Shown here piece after piece: positions 1 through 5,739 of a stretch of DNA of 5,739 bases. The stretch is from an uncultured Eggerthellaceae bacterium (GTDB lineage: Bacteria; Actinomycetota; Coriobacteriia; Coriobacteriales; Eggerthellaceae): assembly GCA_934630485.1 (NCBI GenBank), contig CAKTWD010000096.1, positions 1-5,739 of the forward strand. Direction: 5' to 3'. Numbering within the stretch: the stretch's first letter is position 1; each line of letters begins with the position of its first letter. The translations under genes were made by a program, and so were the position numbers. Under the pieces are notes generated by a model. The model ran no database searches, was not told where the DNA came from, and saw only the letters and a program-made list of their open reading frames with translations.

Positions 1-1
1 G

Positions 2-640
2 CGCTCCGAAGCCGAGCTTCGCGGCACCGTCGGCGTGGTGTTCCAGTATCCCGAGCATCAGTTGTTCGCGGAAACCGTTTACAAAGACGTGGCGTTTGGC
101 CCGCGCAACCTGGGGCTTTCCGATGACGAAGTGGACGAGCGCATTCATCGCGCCCTTGAGCGCGTCGGCCTTGATTTCGACGCCGTGTCGCAGAAAAGCC
201 CGTTCGAGCTTTCGGGCGGACAACAGCGTCGCGTCGCGTTCGCAGGCATCCTTGCCATGGAGCCGTCAGTTCTGGTGCTCGACGAGCCCGCCGCGGGTCT
301 TGACCCCGCGGGCCGTCGTTCCTTTCTGCAGCTTATCGCGCGCCTTCACAAACAGGAGGGCCTGACCGTGGTCATGGTTTCGCACAACATGGATGATCTT
401 GCTGCCATGTGCGATCGCGTTCTTGTCATGAACGAGGGCTGTCTGCAATCGGTAGGCGCGCCTTCCCAAGTGTTCTTGAATGTCGAGGGCTTGCGCTCCA
501 TTGGCCTTGGCACCACCAGTGCCCAGTCAATGGCGGTCAAACTTGCCGAAGGCGGGATGCCCATTGTCGCGGGTAGGCTTTACGACGTGTCTGCGCTTGT
601 TGAATTGGTTGCCGGCGTGACAGGTGGCGATGCCCGATGA
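2..640 (+). CDS. ecfA2: ECF transporter ATPase, EcfA2-like (5'-truncated by window edge)
   Basis: ATP-hydrolysing subunit of an energy-coupling factor importer, which powers uptake of a vitamin or metal ion through EcfT and a separate substrate-binding S protein. The reading frame is open from base 2, so the GTG at 35 is internal and not the start. About 212 residues are visible, and the N-terminal 60-70, including Walker A, lie outside the window. Seen directly: the Q-loop FQYPEHQLF just after base 38, the signature LSGGQ (209-223), Walker B VLVLDEP (269-289) and the switch histidine in VSHN (383-385). The EHQLF-ETV-D-FGP pattern after the Q-loop glutamine is typical of EcfA2; EcfA1 usually has a P-D-N-Q version. 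The C-terminal tail after GAPSQVF also fits the family. The stop overlaps the ecfT start by ATGA, as expected for co-translated ECF subunits. An S component is not in the window, so the substrate cannot be named. A CbiO/BioM-type ATPase is the alternative name. Confidence 0.9.
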   Translation, partial: RSEAELRGTVGVVFQYPEHQLFAETVYKDVAFGPRNLGLSDDEVDERIHRALERVGLDFDAVSQKSPFELSGGQQRRVAFAGILAMEPSVLVLDEPAAGLDPAGRRSFLQLIARLHKQEGLTVVMVSHNMDDLAAMCDRVLVMNEGCLQSVGAPSQVFLNVEGLRSIGLGTTSAQSMAVKLAEGGMPIVAGRLYDVSALVELVAGVTGGDAR

Positions 641-1434
641 GCACGGGATTCAGCTTTGGCAGCTACGTCCCTGGCAATAGTTGTATTCATCGCATCGACG
701 CGCGCATCAAGCTAACTCTTGGCATCGCGTTCATCGTGGCGCTGCTGTGCGGTCACACGTTTGCTTCGCTGGGCATTGCCGCGGCGTTCGTTTTTCTGAC
801 GTACGTGCTTGCGCGCATCCCCGCAGGTAAAGCGCTTCGATCGCTTGCGCCGTTGATGGTGATCGTGCTGATCGTTGTGGTCTTGAACTTGTTTACGCAG
901 CAGGGCGGCGAGACGCTTGTCCAGCTTGGCATCTTCCGCATCTCGATGGGTGGCGTGCAGGCTGCCGGCTTCATGGGTGTGCGCCTGACGGTGATGATGC
1001 TGGGCATGAGCCTGATCACCCTTACGACGCCGACCATCGAGCTTTCCGAGGCCTTCGAGAAGATGCTCGCACCTTTCGCACGTTTTGGGCTGCCCGCCCA
1101 CGAGCTGGGAATGATCATGGGCATCGCGCTGCGCTTCATGCCCCAGTTCGCCACCGAGCTGGCGACGGTCTATCATGCGCAGGTCAGTCGCGGTGCGCGC
1201 CTGTCCAATAGTCCCGTTCACGGCGTTCGCATGGTCTCGTCGCTGATGATCCCGCTGTTCGCAAGCGTGTTCCGCCATGCCGAGACGCTCTCGTTCGCCA
1301 TGGACGCACGCTGCTATCACGGCGGCGAGGGTCGCACGCATTTGCGTCCGATGAAGCTCACGGCGCTTGACGCCATCGTCACGGCAGTTATGGCGGCGCT
1401 TGTGGTGCTGGTTGTTTTGGGGAACGCGTTCTAG
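637..1434 (+). CDS. ecfT: ECF transporter transmembrane component EcfT
   Basis: Membrane scaffold of the ECF importer, which couples the two ATPases to the S component. The 265-residue length is normal for the family. The N terminus has the family's H-R-x-D-x-R-x-K-L pattern (residues 18-26). Hydrophobic segments lie near residues 27-60, 70-88 and 112-131, with a last helix at about 243-263. The cytoplasmic coupling helices carry both expected arginine motifs: SRGAR at 184-188 and AMDARCY at 221-227; the second usually reads A-R-G-Y, so Cys226 replaces the common glycine. The ATG at 637 is chosen because it overlaps the upstream TGA (ATGA) and has an SD-like AGGTGG at 622-627. It is the last gene of its transcription unit here; a promoter motif for an unrelated gene follows. 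A CbiQ-type name would be equivalent at family level. Confidence 0.93.
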   Translation: MSTGFSFGSYVPGNSCIHRIDARIKLTLGIAFIVALLCGHTFASLGIAAAFVFLTYVLARIPAGKALRSLAPLMVIVLIVVVLNLFTQQGGETLVQLGIFRISMGGVQAAGFMGVRLTVMMLGMSLITLTTPTIELSEAFEKMLAPFARFGLPAHELGMIMGIALRFMPQFATELATVYHAQVSRGARLSNSPVHGVRMVSSLMIPLFASVFRHAETLSFAMDARCYHGGEGRTHLRPMKLTALDAIVTAVMAALVVLVVLGNAF

Positions 1435-1442
1435 CGACGATA

Positions 1443-1460
1443 CGTTCCGATAACGGAATG
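1443..1460 (+). other. Short inverted repeat / hairpin between ecfT and the regulator gene
   Basis: CGTTCCG, a four-base loop ATAA, then CGGAATG. The arms pair over seven positions with one G-U pair in RNA. It lies 8 bases after the ecfT stop. No T-run follows, so it is not a standard intrinsic terminator. It could be a weak terminator, a 3'-end stabilising hairpin, or a protein-binding dyad. Its centre is about 42 bases before the start point predicted from the extended -10 motif at 1479-1487, which is a position used by activators. The function is unproven; the dyad itself is plain in the sequence. Confidence 0.45.
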
Positions 1461-1478
1461 CCTGTTGGTGTTCCTTTG

Positions 1479-1487
1479 TGTTATCAT
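1479..1487 (+). promoter_or_regulatory. Candidate extended -10 promoter for the regulator-kinase genes
   Basis: The motif TGTTATCAT matches TGn plus a -10 hexamer (TATCAT, five of six to TATAAT). No good -35 hexamer sits 16-18 bases upstream; TTGGTG at 1465-1470 is too close, with 11 bases between. An extended -10 promoter can work without a -35. The predicted start point is near 1494, giving a 5' leader of about 25 bases before the ATG at 1519. This fits a low constitutive promoter for the two-component genes, as is known for bceRS in Bacillus. It was identified by eye only. Confidence 0.45.
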
Positions 1488-1507
1488 CGGCTCATCCGTT
1501 CGATGCG

Positions 1508-1515
1508 AAAGGGAG
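1508..1515 (+). promoter_or_regulatory. Ribosome binding site that fixes the regulator start
   Basis: AAAGGGAG, with three bases before the ATG at 1519. The spacing is slightly short, but this is the only purine-rich SD-like block near the start of the regulator domain. It supports initiation at 1519 rather than at the in-frame TTG at 1465, which lies upstream of the candidate -10 element. Confidence 0.6.
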
Positions 1516-1518
1516 CCG

Positions 1519-2193
1519 ATGGCGCGTTTGCTCATTGTCGAAGATGACGTCTCGCTGCGAGAGAATCTTGTGCGTATGCTGCAGCTTAAGGGGCACGAGT
1601 GCCTTTGCTGCGAGTCGTTTACGAACGCCGCGGCCGAAGTCCTGTCCGCTTCCCCCGACTGCATCCTTCTTGATTTGTCGCTTCCCGGCGCGTACGGCCA
1701 CGAGATTTGCCGCGCGGTCCGTCAGGAAAGCGATGTTCCCATTATCGTGCTGACCTCTTTCGATAGCGAGTTCGACGAGGTCATGAGCATGAACGTCGGC
1801 GCGGATGACTACGTGGTCAAGCCGTATCGCCCTGCCGCGCTGCTTGCCCGCATCGACCGCGTGCTTGCCTGCAGCGGCTCTGCCGATTCGGCGCGCAGGC
1901 AGCTGGAACGCGACGGCGTTTTGCTTGATCCGGTGCGAGCTGAGGTGTCGTATCGCGGCAAGAGCGTGGAGCTTGCGCGCAACGAGCTTCTGATCTTGCG
2001 CGTTCTTATGGAAAACGCGGGCTCCATCATCTCGCGCAGCGAGCTGATGGACGAGCTGTGGCAAACCGACGCGTTCGTCGACGACAATACACTCACGGTG
2101 AACGTGAACCGCCTGCGCCGTAGCCTTCGGTCAATTGACGTGCCCGACGATTTCATCACCACTCGCCGCGGATTGGGTTACGTGGTTAAATGA
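1519..2193 (+). CDS. OmpR/PhoB-family response regulator (BceR-like)
   Basis: DNA-binding response regulator of 224 residues, the usual family length. Receiver domain at about residues 2-115: acidic pair Asp9-Asp10, predicted phospho-acceptor Asp52 in LLDLSLPG, Thr79 in VLTS and Lys101 in VVKPY, so all catalytic positions are present. A winged-helix effector domain spans about 130-224, with the recognition-helix region DDNTLTVNVNRLRRSL (188-203) and the typical wing ending in TTRRGLGYVVK. The in-frame TTG at 1465 would add 18 residues that precede the receiver fold and would start upstream of the probable promoter, so ATG 1519 is preferred. The stop overlaps the kinase start by ATGA, so the two are a cognate pair. 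By position next to a BceAB-type transporter it is inferred to activate the transporter genes downstream, probably through the dyad at 3267-3288. The BceR-like name rests on context; VanR- or GraR-type regulators look similar. Confidence 0.93.
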   Translation: MARLLIVEDDVSLRENLVRMLQLKGHECLCCESFTNAAAEVLSASPDCILLDLSLPGAYGHEICRAVRQESDVPIIVLTSFDSEFDEVMSMNVGADDYVVKPYRPAALLARIDRVLACSGSADSARRQLERDGVLLDPVRAEVSYRGKSVELARNELLILRVLMENAGSIISRSELMDELWQTDAFVDDNTLTVNVNRLRRSLRSIDVPDDFITTRRGLGYVVK

Positions 2194-3284
2194 GCAGCTA
2201 TCCTCGGGAGAAGCCCGCGCGTAATCTCGTCGATTGCGGCTATTCTTTCGGCGCATATCTGCGCTCACGCTCGAGTTTCGTGGTTGGTGCGATTGCCTTG
2301 GCGGTTGTCATTGCGGGCATCATGGTTGTGACCAGCTCGAACGCTTCCTCAATCGCGCTTGTTTCCATCTGCGAAGTTCTGTTCGCCTGCATTGCGCTCG
2401 TTGCTAGGTATTTACGCGACCGCGAGTTTTATCAGCAGTTGGACTTGTTCTGCGATTCGCCCGACAATGCGCGTTACCTTTCGTCGATTTTGGACGAGCC
2501 GCGCACGTTGGAGGGATCCATCGCCTATCATGCGCTCGCGGTACAGGGCAAAGCTGCCTCTGACGAGCTGGCAGCGCGTTCGCGCGACATGAAGGAATAC
2601 CGCGATTACATCGAGCTTTGGGTGCACGAGGCCAAAACGCCCATCGCATCGGCGCAGCTTGCGCTTTCGAGTCTCCACGGACCCGGCATCGATGAGGTGC
2701 GCGGCGACCTTGATCGCGTCGAGTCGCGCGTTGAACAGGCGCTGTACTATGCCCGCTCGGCAACGCTGAGCGAGGACTTCTCTATTGAAGTGCTGAACCT
2801 TGCTGCGCTCGCGCGTAAAGCGTGTCGTCAGAGGTCGCGCACTCTTATTGGCGCGGCTGTTTCGCTTGATTTCGCGATTGACGATGAGCTTGAGGTGCTG
2901 GCTGACGCGAAGTGGGTCGACTTCATCATCGGCCAGGTTCTGGAGAACTCGGCGAAGTACGGTGCGAAATCCATTCGTTTCAAAAGCGCCGTGAAGGGGG
3001 CAGGCACGAAGGACGGCTGCGTTGAGCTGTCGATAAGCGACGATGGCGACGGCATATCCGCTGCCGACGTGCCGCGTGTGTTCGATCGGGGCTTCACGGG
3101 AAGCCAGGGCCGCACGCACCATAAGGCAACGGGCATGGGTCTTTACCTGGCTGCCGTTGCCTGCGACAGAATGGGGCTTGGCCTGCGCATTTCTTCGGAA
3201 GAAGGGCAGGGAACGACCGTTACGTTGATCTTCCCGCTTGACCGCACGCGTATGGACTTAGCTGCTAATCTTACAAGATCGTAA
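2190..3284 (+). CDS. Sensor histidine kinase, intramembrane-sensing (BceS-like)
   Basis: Membrane histidine kinase of 364 residues that phosphorylates the adjacent regulator. Two membrane helices (about 29-49 and 54-73) are separated by only a few residues, so there is essentially no extracellular sensor domain. This is the hallmark of BceS-type kinases, which detect stimuli through a partner ABC transporter. The DHp motif WVHEAKTPIAS places the phospho-accepting histidine at 146; a WVHE-x-KTPI motif is characteristic of this group. The catalytic domain has an N box LENSAKYG (251-258), a G1 box DDGDGI (284-289), an F-box region VFDRGFTG (297-304) and a G2 box GMGLYL (315-320), so it looks active. 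The start at 2190 overlaps the regulator stop; no strong SD is visible (only a weak GGATTGGG), which suggests translational coupling. Its last codons form the left part of the inverted repeat that continues past the stop. The ligand is unknown. Confidence 0.93.
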   Translation: MSSYPREKPARNLVDCGYSFGAYLRSRSSFVVGAIALAVVIAGIMVVTSSNASSIALVSICEVLFACIALVARYLRDREFYQQLDLFCDSPDNARYLSSILDEPRTLEGSIAYHALAVQGKAASDELAARSRDMKEYRDYIELWVHEAKTPIASAQLALSSLHGPGIDEVRGDLDRVESRVEQALYYARSATLSEDFSIEVLNLAALARKACRQRSRTLIGAAVSLDFAIDDELEVLADAKWVDFIIGQVLENSAKYGAKSIRFKSAVKGAGTKDGCVELSISDDGDGISAADVPRVFDRGFTGSQGRTHHKATGMGLYLAAVACDRMGLGLRISSEEGQGTTVTLIFPLDRTRMDLAANLTRS

Positions 3285-3288
3285 GATT
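3267..3288 (+). promoter_or_regulatory. Probable response-regulator operator (BceR-box-like inverted repeat)
   Basis: A perfect 8-bp inverted repeat: AATCTTAC, six bases, GTAAGATT. Its core, TTACA-AGAT-CGTAA (3271-3284), fits the BceR consensus that I recall from Bacillus (TnACA-N4-TGTAA) with one mismatch, C3280 for T. A third half-site GTAAG at 3292-3296 lies exactly 11 bases after the one at 3281-3285, a helical-turn spacing that suits tandem OmpR-family binding. It straddles the kinase stop codon and precedes the ATPase gene by about 80 bases, where an activator site for the transporter promoter would be expected. A weak -10-like CATCAT at 3329-3334 would put the dyad near -63, but no convincing -35 is seen. 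There is no T-run after it, so an intrinsic terminator is unlikely. Confidence 0.55.
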
Positions 3289-3356
3289 GCGGTAAGCTGC
3301 TTCGATGGCTCCGTTTTCGCAATCGCCGCATCATGGGGATATGTCGAACTGAAGAG

Positions 3357-3362
3357 AAAGGA
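3357..3362 (+). promoter_or_regulatory. Ribosome binding site that fixes the ATPase start
   Basis: AAAGGA, six bases before the ATG at 3369. It is the best Shine-Dalgarno match in the window at good spacing. It argues against the in-frame ATG at 3333, which would add 12 residues and has no SD-like sequence in front of it. Confidence 0.7.
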
Positions 3363-3368
3363 ATCCTC

Positions 3369-4238
3369 ATGTCTGTGGTTACTGCAACCCCTCCTACGGG
3401 CATTGCGAACGCGGATCAGTCTCATAGCCGCAATGTCCTGCTTTCCGTGCGCGACGTTCAGAAGGTGTACGGTTCACGCGAGGCCGTCACGCGCGCACTT
3501 GACGATGTGTCGTTCGATATCTGCGAAGGCGAGTTTGTTGGCGTGATGGGTCCGTCGGGATCGGGCAAGAGCACGCTGCTGAATTGCATTTCCACTATTG
3601 ATACCGTGATCAGCGGAAACATCATCTTGAACGGGCTTGACATCACGCAGTTGCGCAGCCGCCAGCTGTCTAAGTTCCGCCGTGACGACCTGGGCTTCAT
3701 CTTTCAGGACGCAAACTTGCTGGACACCCTGACCGGTTTCGAGAACATCGCCTTGGCCCTTACTATCAAAGGCGAGAAGGCCGACGCTGTTCGTGCGAAG
3801 GTCGACCGTACCGCCGACTTGCTGGGCGTGGCAGATGTCCTGCAGAAATACCCGCGTCAGATGTCGGGCGGTCAGCGCCAGCGCGTAGCCGCGGCACGCG
3901 CCATCGTTGCCGACCCGAAGCTAGTTTTGGCCGACGAGCCCACGGGCGCGCTTGACTCGCGCAACGCCGCTGTTCTTCTTGAAACCCTTGAGGTTCTGAA
4001 CGCGAAGCTGCACGCCACCATCATGATGGTCACGCACGACGCGGTCGCAGCCTCCTATGCCGACCGCATCCTGTTCATCAAGGATGGCAAGCTGTTCAAC
4101 GAGCTGCGCCGCGGCGATGACAGCAGGACCGATTTCTATCAACGTATCCTTGAGGTCCAGGCATTCCTTTCCGGCAAGCAGGGCGATTCGCCTGCGGTTG
4201 GCTTCGTCGCTTCGCACGTCTCTGCGTTTCGCAAATAG
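3369..4238 (+). CDS. ABC transporter ATP-binding protein (BceA-like, MacB/FtsX-partner family)
   Basis: Cytoplasmic ATPase that drives the FtsX-type permease encoded 12 bases downstream; by family it takes part in removing cell-envelope-targeting peptides such as bacitracin-like compounds. It has 289 residues from the SD-supported ATG. Walker A GPSGSGKST (61-69), Q-loop Gln113 in IFQD, signature MSGGQ (165-169, Met in place of the usual Leu), Walker B LVLADEP (185-191, catalytic Glu190), D-loop GALDS (193-197) and switch His223 in VTHD are all present, so it is predicted active. It is longer than typical BceA (about 250) because of an N-terminal lead of about 22 residues before LLSVRDVQKVYG and a C-terminal tail after about residue 265. 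It is separated from the kinase by 84 bases that carry the probable operator, suggesting its own inducible promoter. LolD/MacB-type lipoprotein or efflux ATPases are close relatives; the neighbouring kinase and permease favour the Bce role. Confidence 0.92.
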   Translation: MSVVTATPPTGIANADQSHSRNVLLSVRDVQKVYGSREAVTRALDDVSFDICEGEFVGVMGPSGSGKSTLLNCISTIDTVISGNIILNGLDITQLRSRQLSKFRRDDLGFIFQDANLLDTLTGFENIALALTIKGEKADAVRAKVDRTADLLGVADVLQKYPRQMSGGQRQRVAAARAIVADPKLVLADEPTGALDSRNAAVLLETLEVLNAKLHATIMMVTHDAVAASYADRILFIKDGKLFNELRRGDDSRTDFYQRILEVQAFLSGKQGDSPAVGFVASHVSAFRK

Positions 4239-4250
4239 GCGGTGGCCATC

Positions 4251-5739
4251 ATGTTGATGAAACTTGCCTTGCGCAATGTGCGCCGCAGCATGCGCGACTA
4301 CGCCGTGTATTTCGTTACCCTCGCTTTGGGCGTGGCGGTGTTCTATGCCTTCAACGCCATCGAGGACTCGCGCGTGCTCTTCGAGGCTCAGGAAGGCGCC
4401 GCGAACGTGTTCCTGGCGTCCGGCGCGAGCATTTTCGATATCCTTTCGCAGATCATGGCCTATTTCAGCGTCGTCGTCGCCGTGGTTTTGGGCTTTTTGG
4501 TCCTATACGCCAACCGGTTCGTGGTTCGGGCGCGCAAAAAGGAGTTCGGCACGTACCTGCTGCTGGGCATGAGCCCGCGCCAGGTTTCTTCGGTGGTGTT
4601 GATGGAAACGCTGATCGTCGGCGTGATCGCGCTGCTGGCGGGTCTTGGGCTGGGCTTCTTGATTTCCCAGGCAATCGCCTTCGCCACGGCGGGCCTCATC
4701 GGCGTGGCCATCAGCGACTACCATCTGCTGTTCAGCGCCCGCTCCGCCGAGCTGACCTTAGGGTGCTTCGCGCTCATCTTCGTTGTGGTTGCCTTGTTCA
4801 ACGCCGTGCAGATTTCGCGCTGCAAGCTTGCCACGCTGCTTTCCGCCAACTCCCGCAGCGAGCGCATGCCTGTTCGCAACCCCCTCATCTGCCTCATCGT
4901 GTTCGTGCTATCGTGCCTGATTCTGGCAAAGGCGTACGCCGAGCTCAACATCGACGGCCTCGTTTACTTCGGCGAGCACTTCCGAATCGCAACCGCGCTG
5001 ATGCTTATCGGCACGCTGGGCCTGTTCTGGTCGGCGTCAGGATTCTTCATCCTGCTGGTCCAGCGCTTGCGAGGCGTCTACTTCAAGGGACTGGCCATGT
5101 TCACCATGCGCCAAATCGCAGCGAAGGTGAACACCGCGTTCGTGTCGCTGTGGGCGGTTACCGTTCTTCTGTTCTTCAGCATCGTCGTATTCTCAACGGG
5201 CTTTAGCCTGGCGTCGGTGTTCTCCGATCAGCTGGAAGAAAATACCCAGTTCGATGCCTCCATCCGCGCAAGTTTCATGGCGTTGGACACGTCTAGCATG
5301 GAGTCGGTTCCGCCCGAGCAGTATGGCGGATACGAGGAAAAGAAGGCCATGATTGACGAGGTCAAGGCCCAGAGGGACGAGATTCGCAGCCTATGGCAGG
5401 CAAACGGCGGCTCAACCGCTGCGTATATGAAGTCGCTCATTCCCGATTGGAGCGAACGCGTGACCGGCTCGGCTCAGGTGGACACGTGGCTTGCGAGCGA
5501 TCTGACGAACAAGCAGCTTGCCGATGCTTGCGGCTTCACGCTTGAGCAGATCGGTTCCGACGAGAACTCTAGCATGGCTGACGAAGGCGTGCAGTACGTG
5601 ACGTTGTCGCAGTTCAACGCTGCGCGCCAACTTACAGGCGAAAAGCCGATCGAGCTTGCCGTCAACGAGTACCTGGTCGACAACACGGTCGACAAATCTG
5701 CCGACTACGCGAAAGCCCTTGGTCAGAAAGGGCGCACCA
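4251..5739 (+). CDS. FtsX-like ABC permease (BceB-like), 3'-truncated by window edge
   Basis: Membrane subunit paired with the ATPase just upstream. The frame is open without a stop from ATG 4251 to the window end, giving 496 visible residues; BceB proteins are around 650, so roughly 150 or more C-terminal residues are missing. Hydrophobic helices lie near residues 18-36, 69-89, 117-139, 168-187, 211-228, 246-270 and 296-318. The first FtsX domain is marked by RKKEFGTYLLLGMS (95-108) between the second and third helices. After helix seven a hydrophilic region (from about 325 to at least 496) begins, matching the large extracellular domain that BceB-type permeases carry between helices seven and eight and that determines which peptide is recognised. 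It includes a charged helical stretch at about 362-382. A second ATG at 4257 is an alternative start; the SD is weak (GGTGG at 4241-4245), so coupling to the ATPase is likely. Substrate unknown. Confidence 0.92.
   Translation, partial: MLMKLALRNVRRSMRDYAVYFVTLALGVAVFYAFNAIEDSRVLFEAQEGAANVFLASGASIFDILSQIMAYFSVVVAVVLGFLVLYANRFVVRARKKEFGTYLLLGMSPRQVSSVVLMETLIVGVIALLAGLGLGFLISQAIAFATAGLIGVAISDYHLLFSARSAELTLGCFALIFVVVALFNAVQISRCKLATLLSANSRSERMPVRNPLICLIVFVLSCLILAKAYAELNIDGLVYFGEHFRIATALMLIGTLGLFWSASGFFILLVQRLRGVYFKGLAMFTMRQIAAKVNTAFVSLWAVTVLLFFSIVVFSTGFSLASVFSDQLEENTQFDASIRASFMALDTSSMESVPPEQYGGYEEKKAMIDEVKAQRDEIRSLWQANGGSTAAYMKSLIPDWSERVTGSAQVDTWLASDLTNKQLADACGFTLEQIGSDENSSMADEGVQYVTLSQFNAARQLTGEKPIELAVNEYLVDNTVDKSADYAKALGQKGRT

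Noticed and set aside
35..37. GTG at 35 as start of the first gene
   Set aside because: The frame is open to base 2 and encodes a normal ATPase stretch before the Q-loop. Starting at 35 would remove Walker A, so the gene must begin outside the window.
712..1341. A 209-residue minus-strand open frame opposite ecfT
   Set aside because: It is His/Arg/Gln-rich, the usual result of reading a hydrophobic membrane-protein gene backwards; it has no domain and no plausible SD context.
1465..1467. TTG at 1465 as start of the response regulator
   Set aside because: It would add 18 residues before a canonical receiver N terminus, has no SD, and lies upstream of the likely -10 element.
1492..2064. A 190-residue minus-strand open frame opposite the response regulator
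   Set aside because: It shows no family motif, and the plus-strand gene is complete and convincing.
2412..3122. A 236-residue open frame on the minus strand opposite the kinase gene
   Set aside because: It has Arg/Ala-rich composition with no recognisable motif, and lies fully antisense to a kinase with all catalytic boxes intact. It is a by-product of GC-rich codon use.
3267..3288. The dyad after the kinase gene as an intrinsic terminator
   Set aside because: The arms are AT-rich and no T-run follows; the position and the match to a BceR-type box fit an operator better.
4763..5206. Plus-strand open frames at 4264-4572 and 4763-5206
   Set aside because: Both lie in other frames inside the permease, whose own frame is open from 4251 to the window end with FtsX motifs and membrane helices. 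They are shadows with Arg/Cys/His-rich composition.
5676..5695. Direct repeat GTCGACAA at 5676-5683 and 5688-5695
   Set aside because: It is in-frame within the permease, encoding two similar Val-Asp-Asn/Lys triplets; it is short and isolated, so most likely chance.

Overview
The window holds six protein-coding genes, all on the + strand and closely packed. They form two unrelated functional blocks: the end of an energy-coupling factor (ECF) vitamin/metal importer (1-1434), and a BceRS-BceAB-like antimicrobial-peptide sensing and resistance module (1519 to the right edge). Both outer genes are cut by the window: the first lacks its 5' end and the last its 3' end. No RNA gene, insertion sequence, CRISPR array or long repeat is visible. 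No gene-free stretch exceeds about 85 bases.

Organism: the sequence is clearly GC-rich, with strong GC preference at third codon positions but not extreme, and the gene families are typical of Gram-positive bacteria. A Bce-type module is most common in Firmicutes. With this base composition I favour an anaerobic actinobacterium of the Coriobacteriia (Eggerthella/Slackia/Adlercreutzia-like). This is inference from composition and gene style; there is no marker gene in the window.

Layout: the ECF ATPase (EcfA2-like) runs from before base 1 to 640 and overlaps ecfT (637-1434) by ATGA. An 84-base gap follows, with a small hairpin (1443-1460) and an extended -10 promoter motif (1479-1487). Next come an OmpR/PhoB-type response regulator (1519-2193) and, overlapping it by ATGA, a short two-helix 'intramembrane-sensing' histidine kinase (2190-3284). 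Another 84-base gap follows. A perfect 8-bp inverted repeat spans the kinase stop codon and resembles the BceR operator. Then come the ABC ATPase (3369-4238) and, 12 bases later, the FtsX-type permease (4251 to beyond 5739), which carries the expected large extracellular domain after its seventh membrane helix.

How the parts would work together (from the known Bce paradigm, inferred here): the permease/ATPase binds a cell-wall-targeting peptide or its lipid II-cycle complex. The kinase, which has almost no extracellular part, reads transporter activity and phosphorylates the regulator. The regulator then binds the operator in the kinase-ATPase gap and raises transporter expression. The ECF genes appear to be a separate upstream unit that happens to be adjacent.
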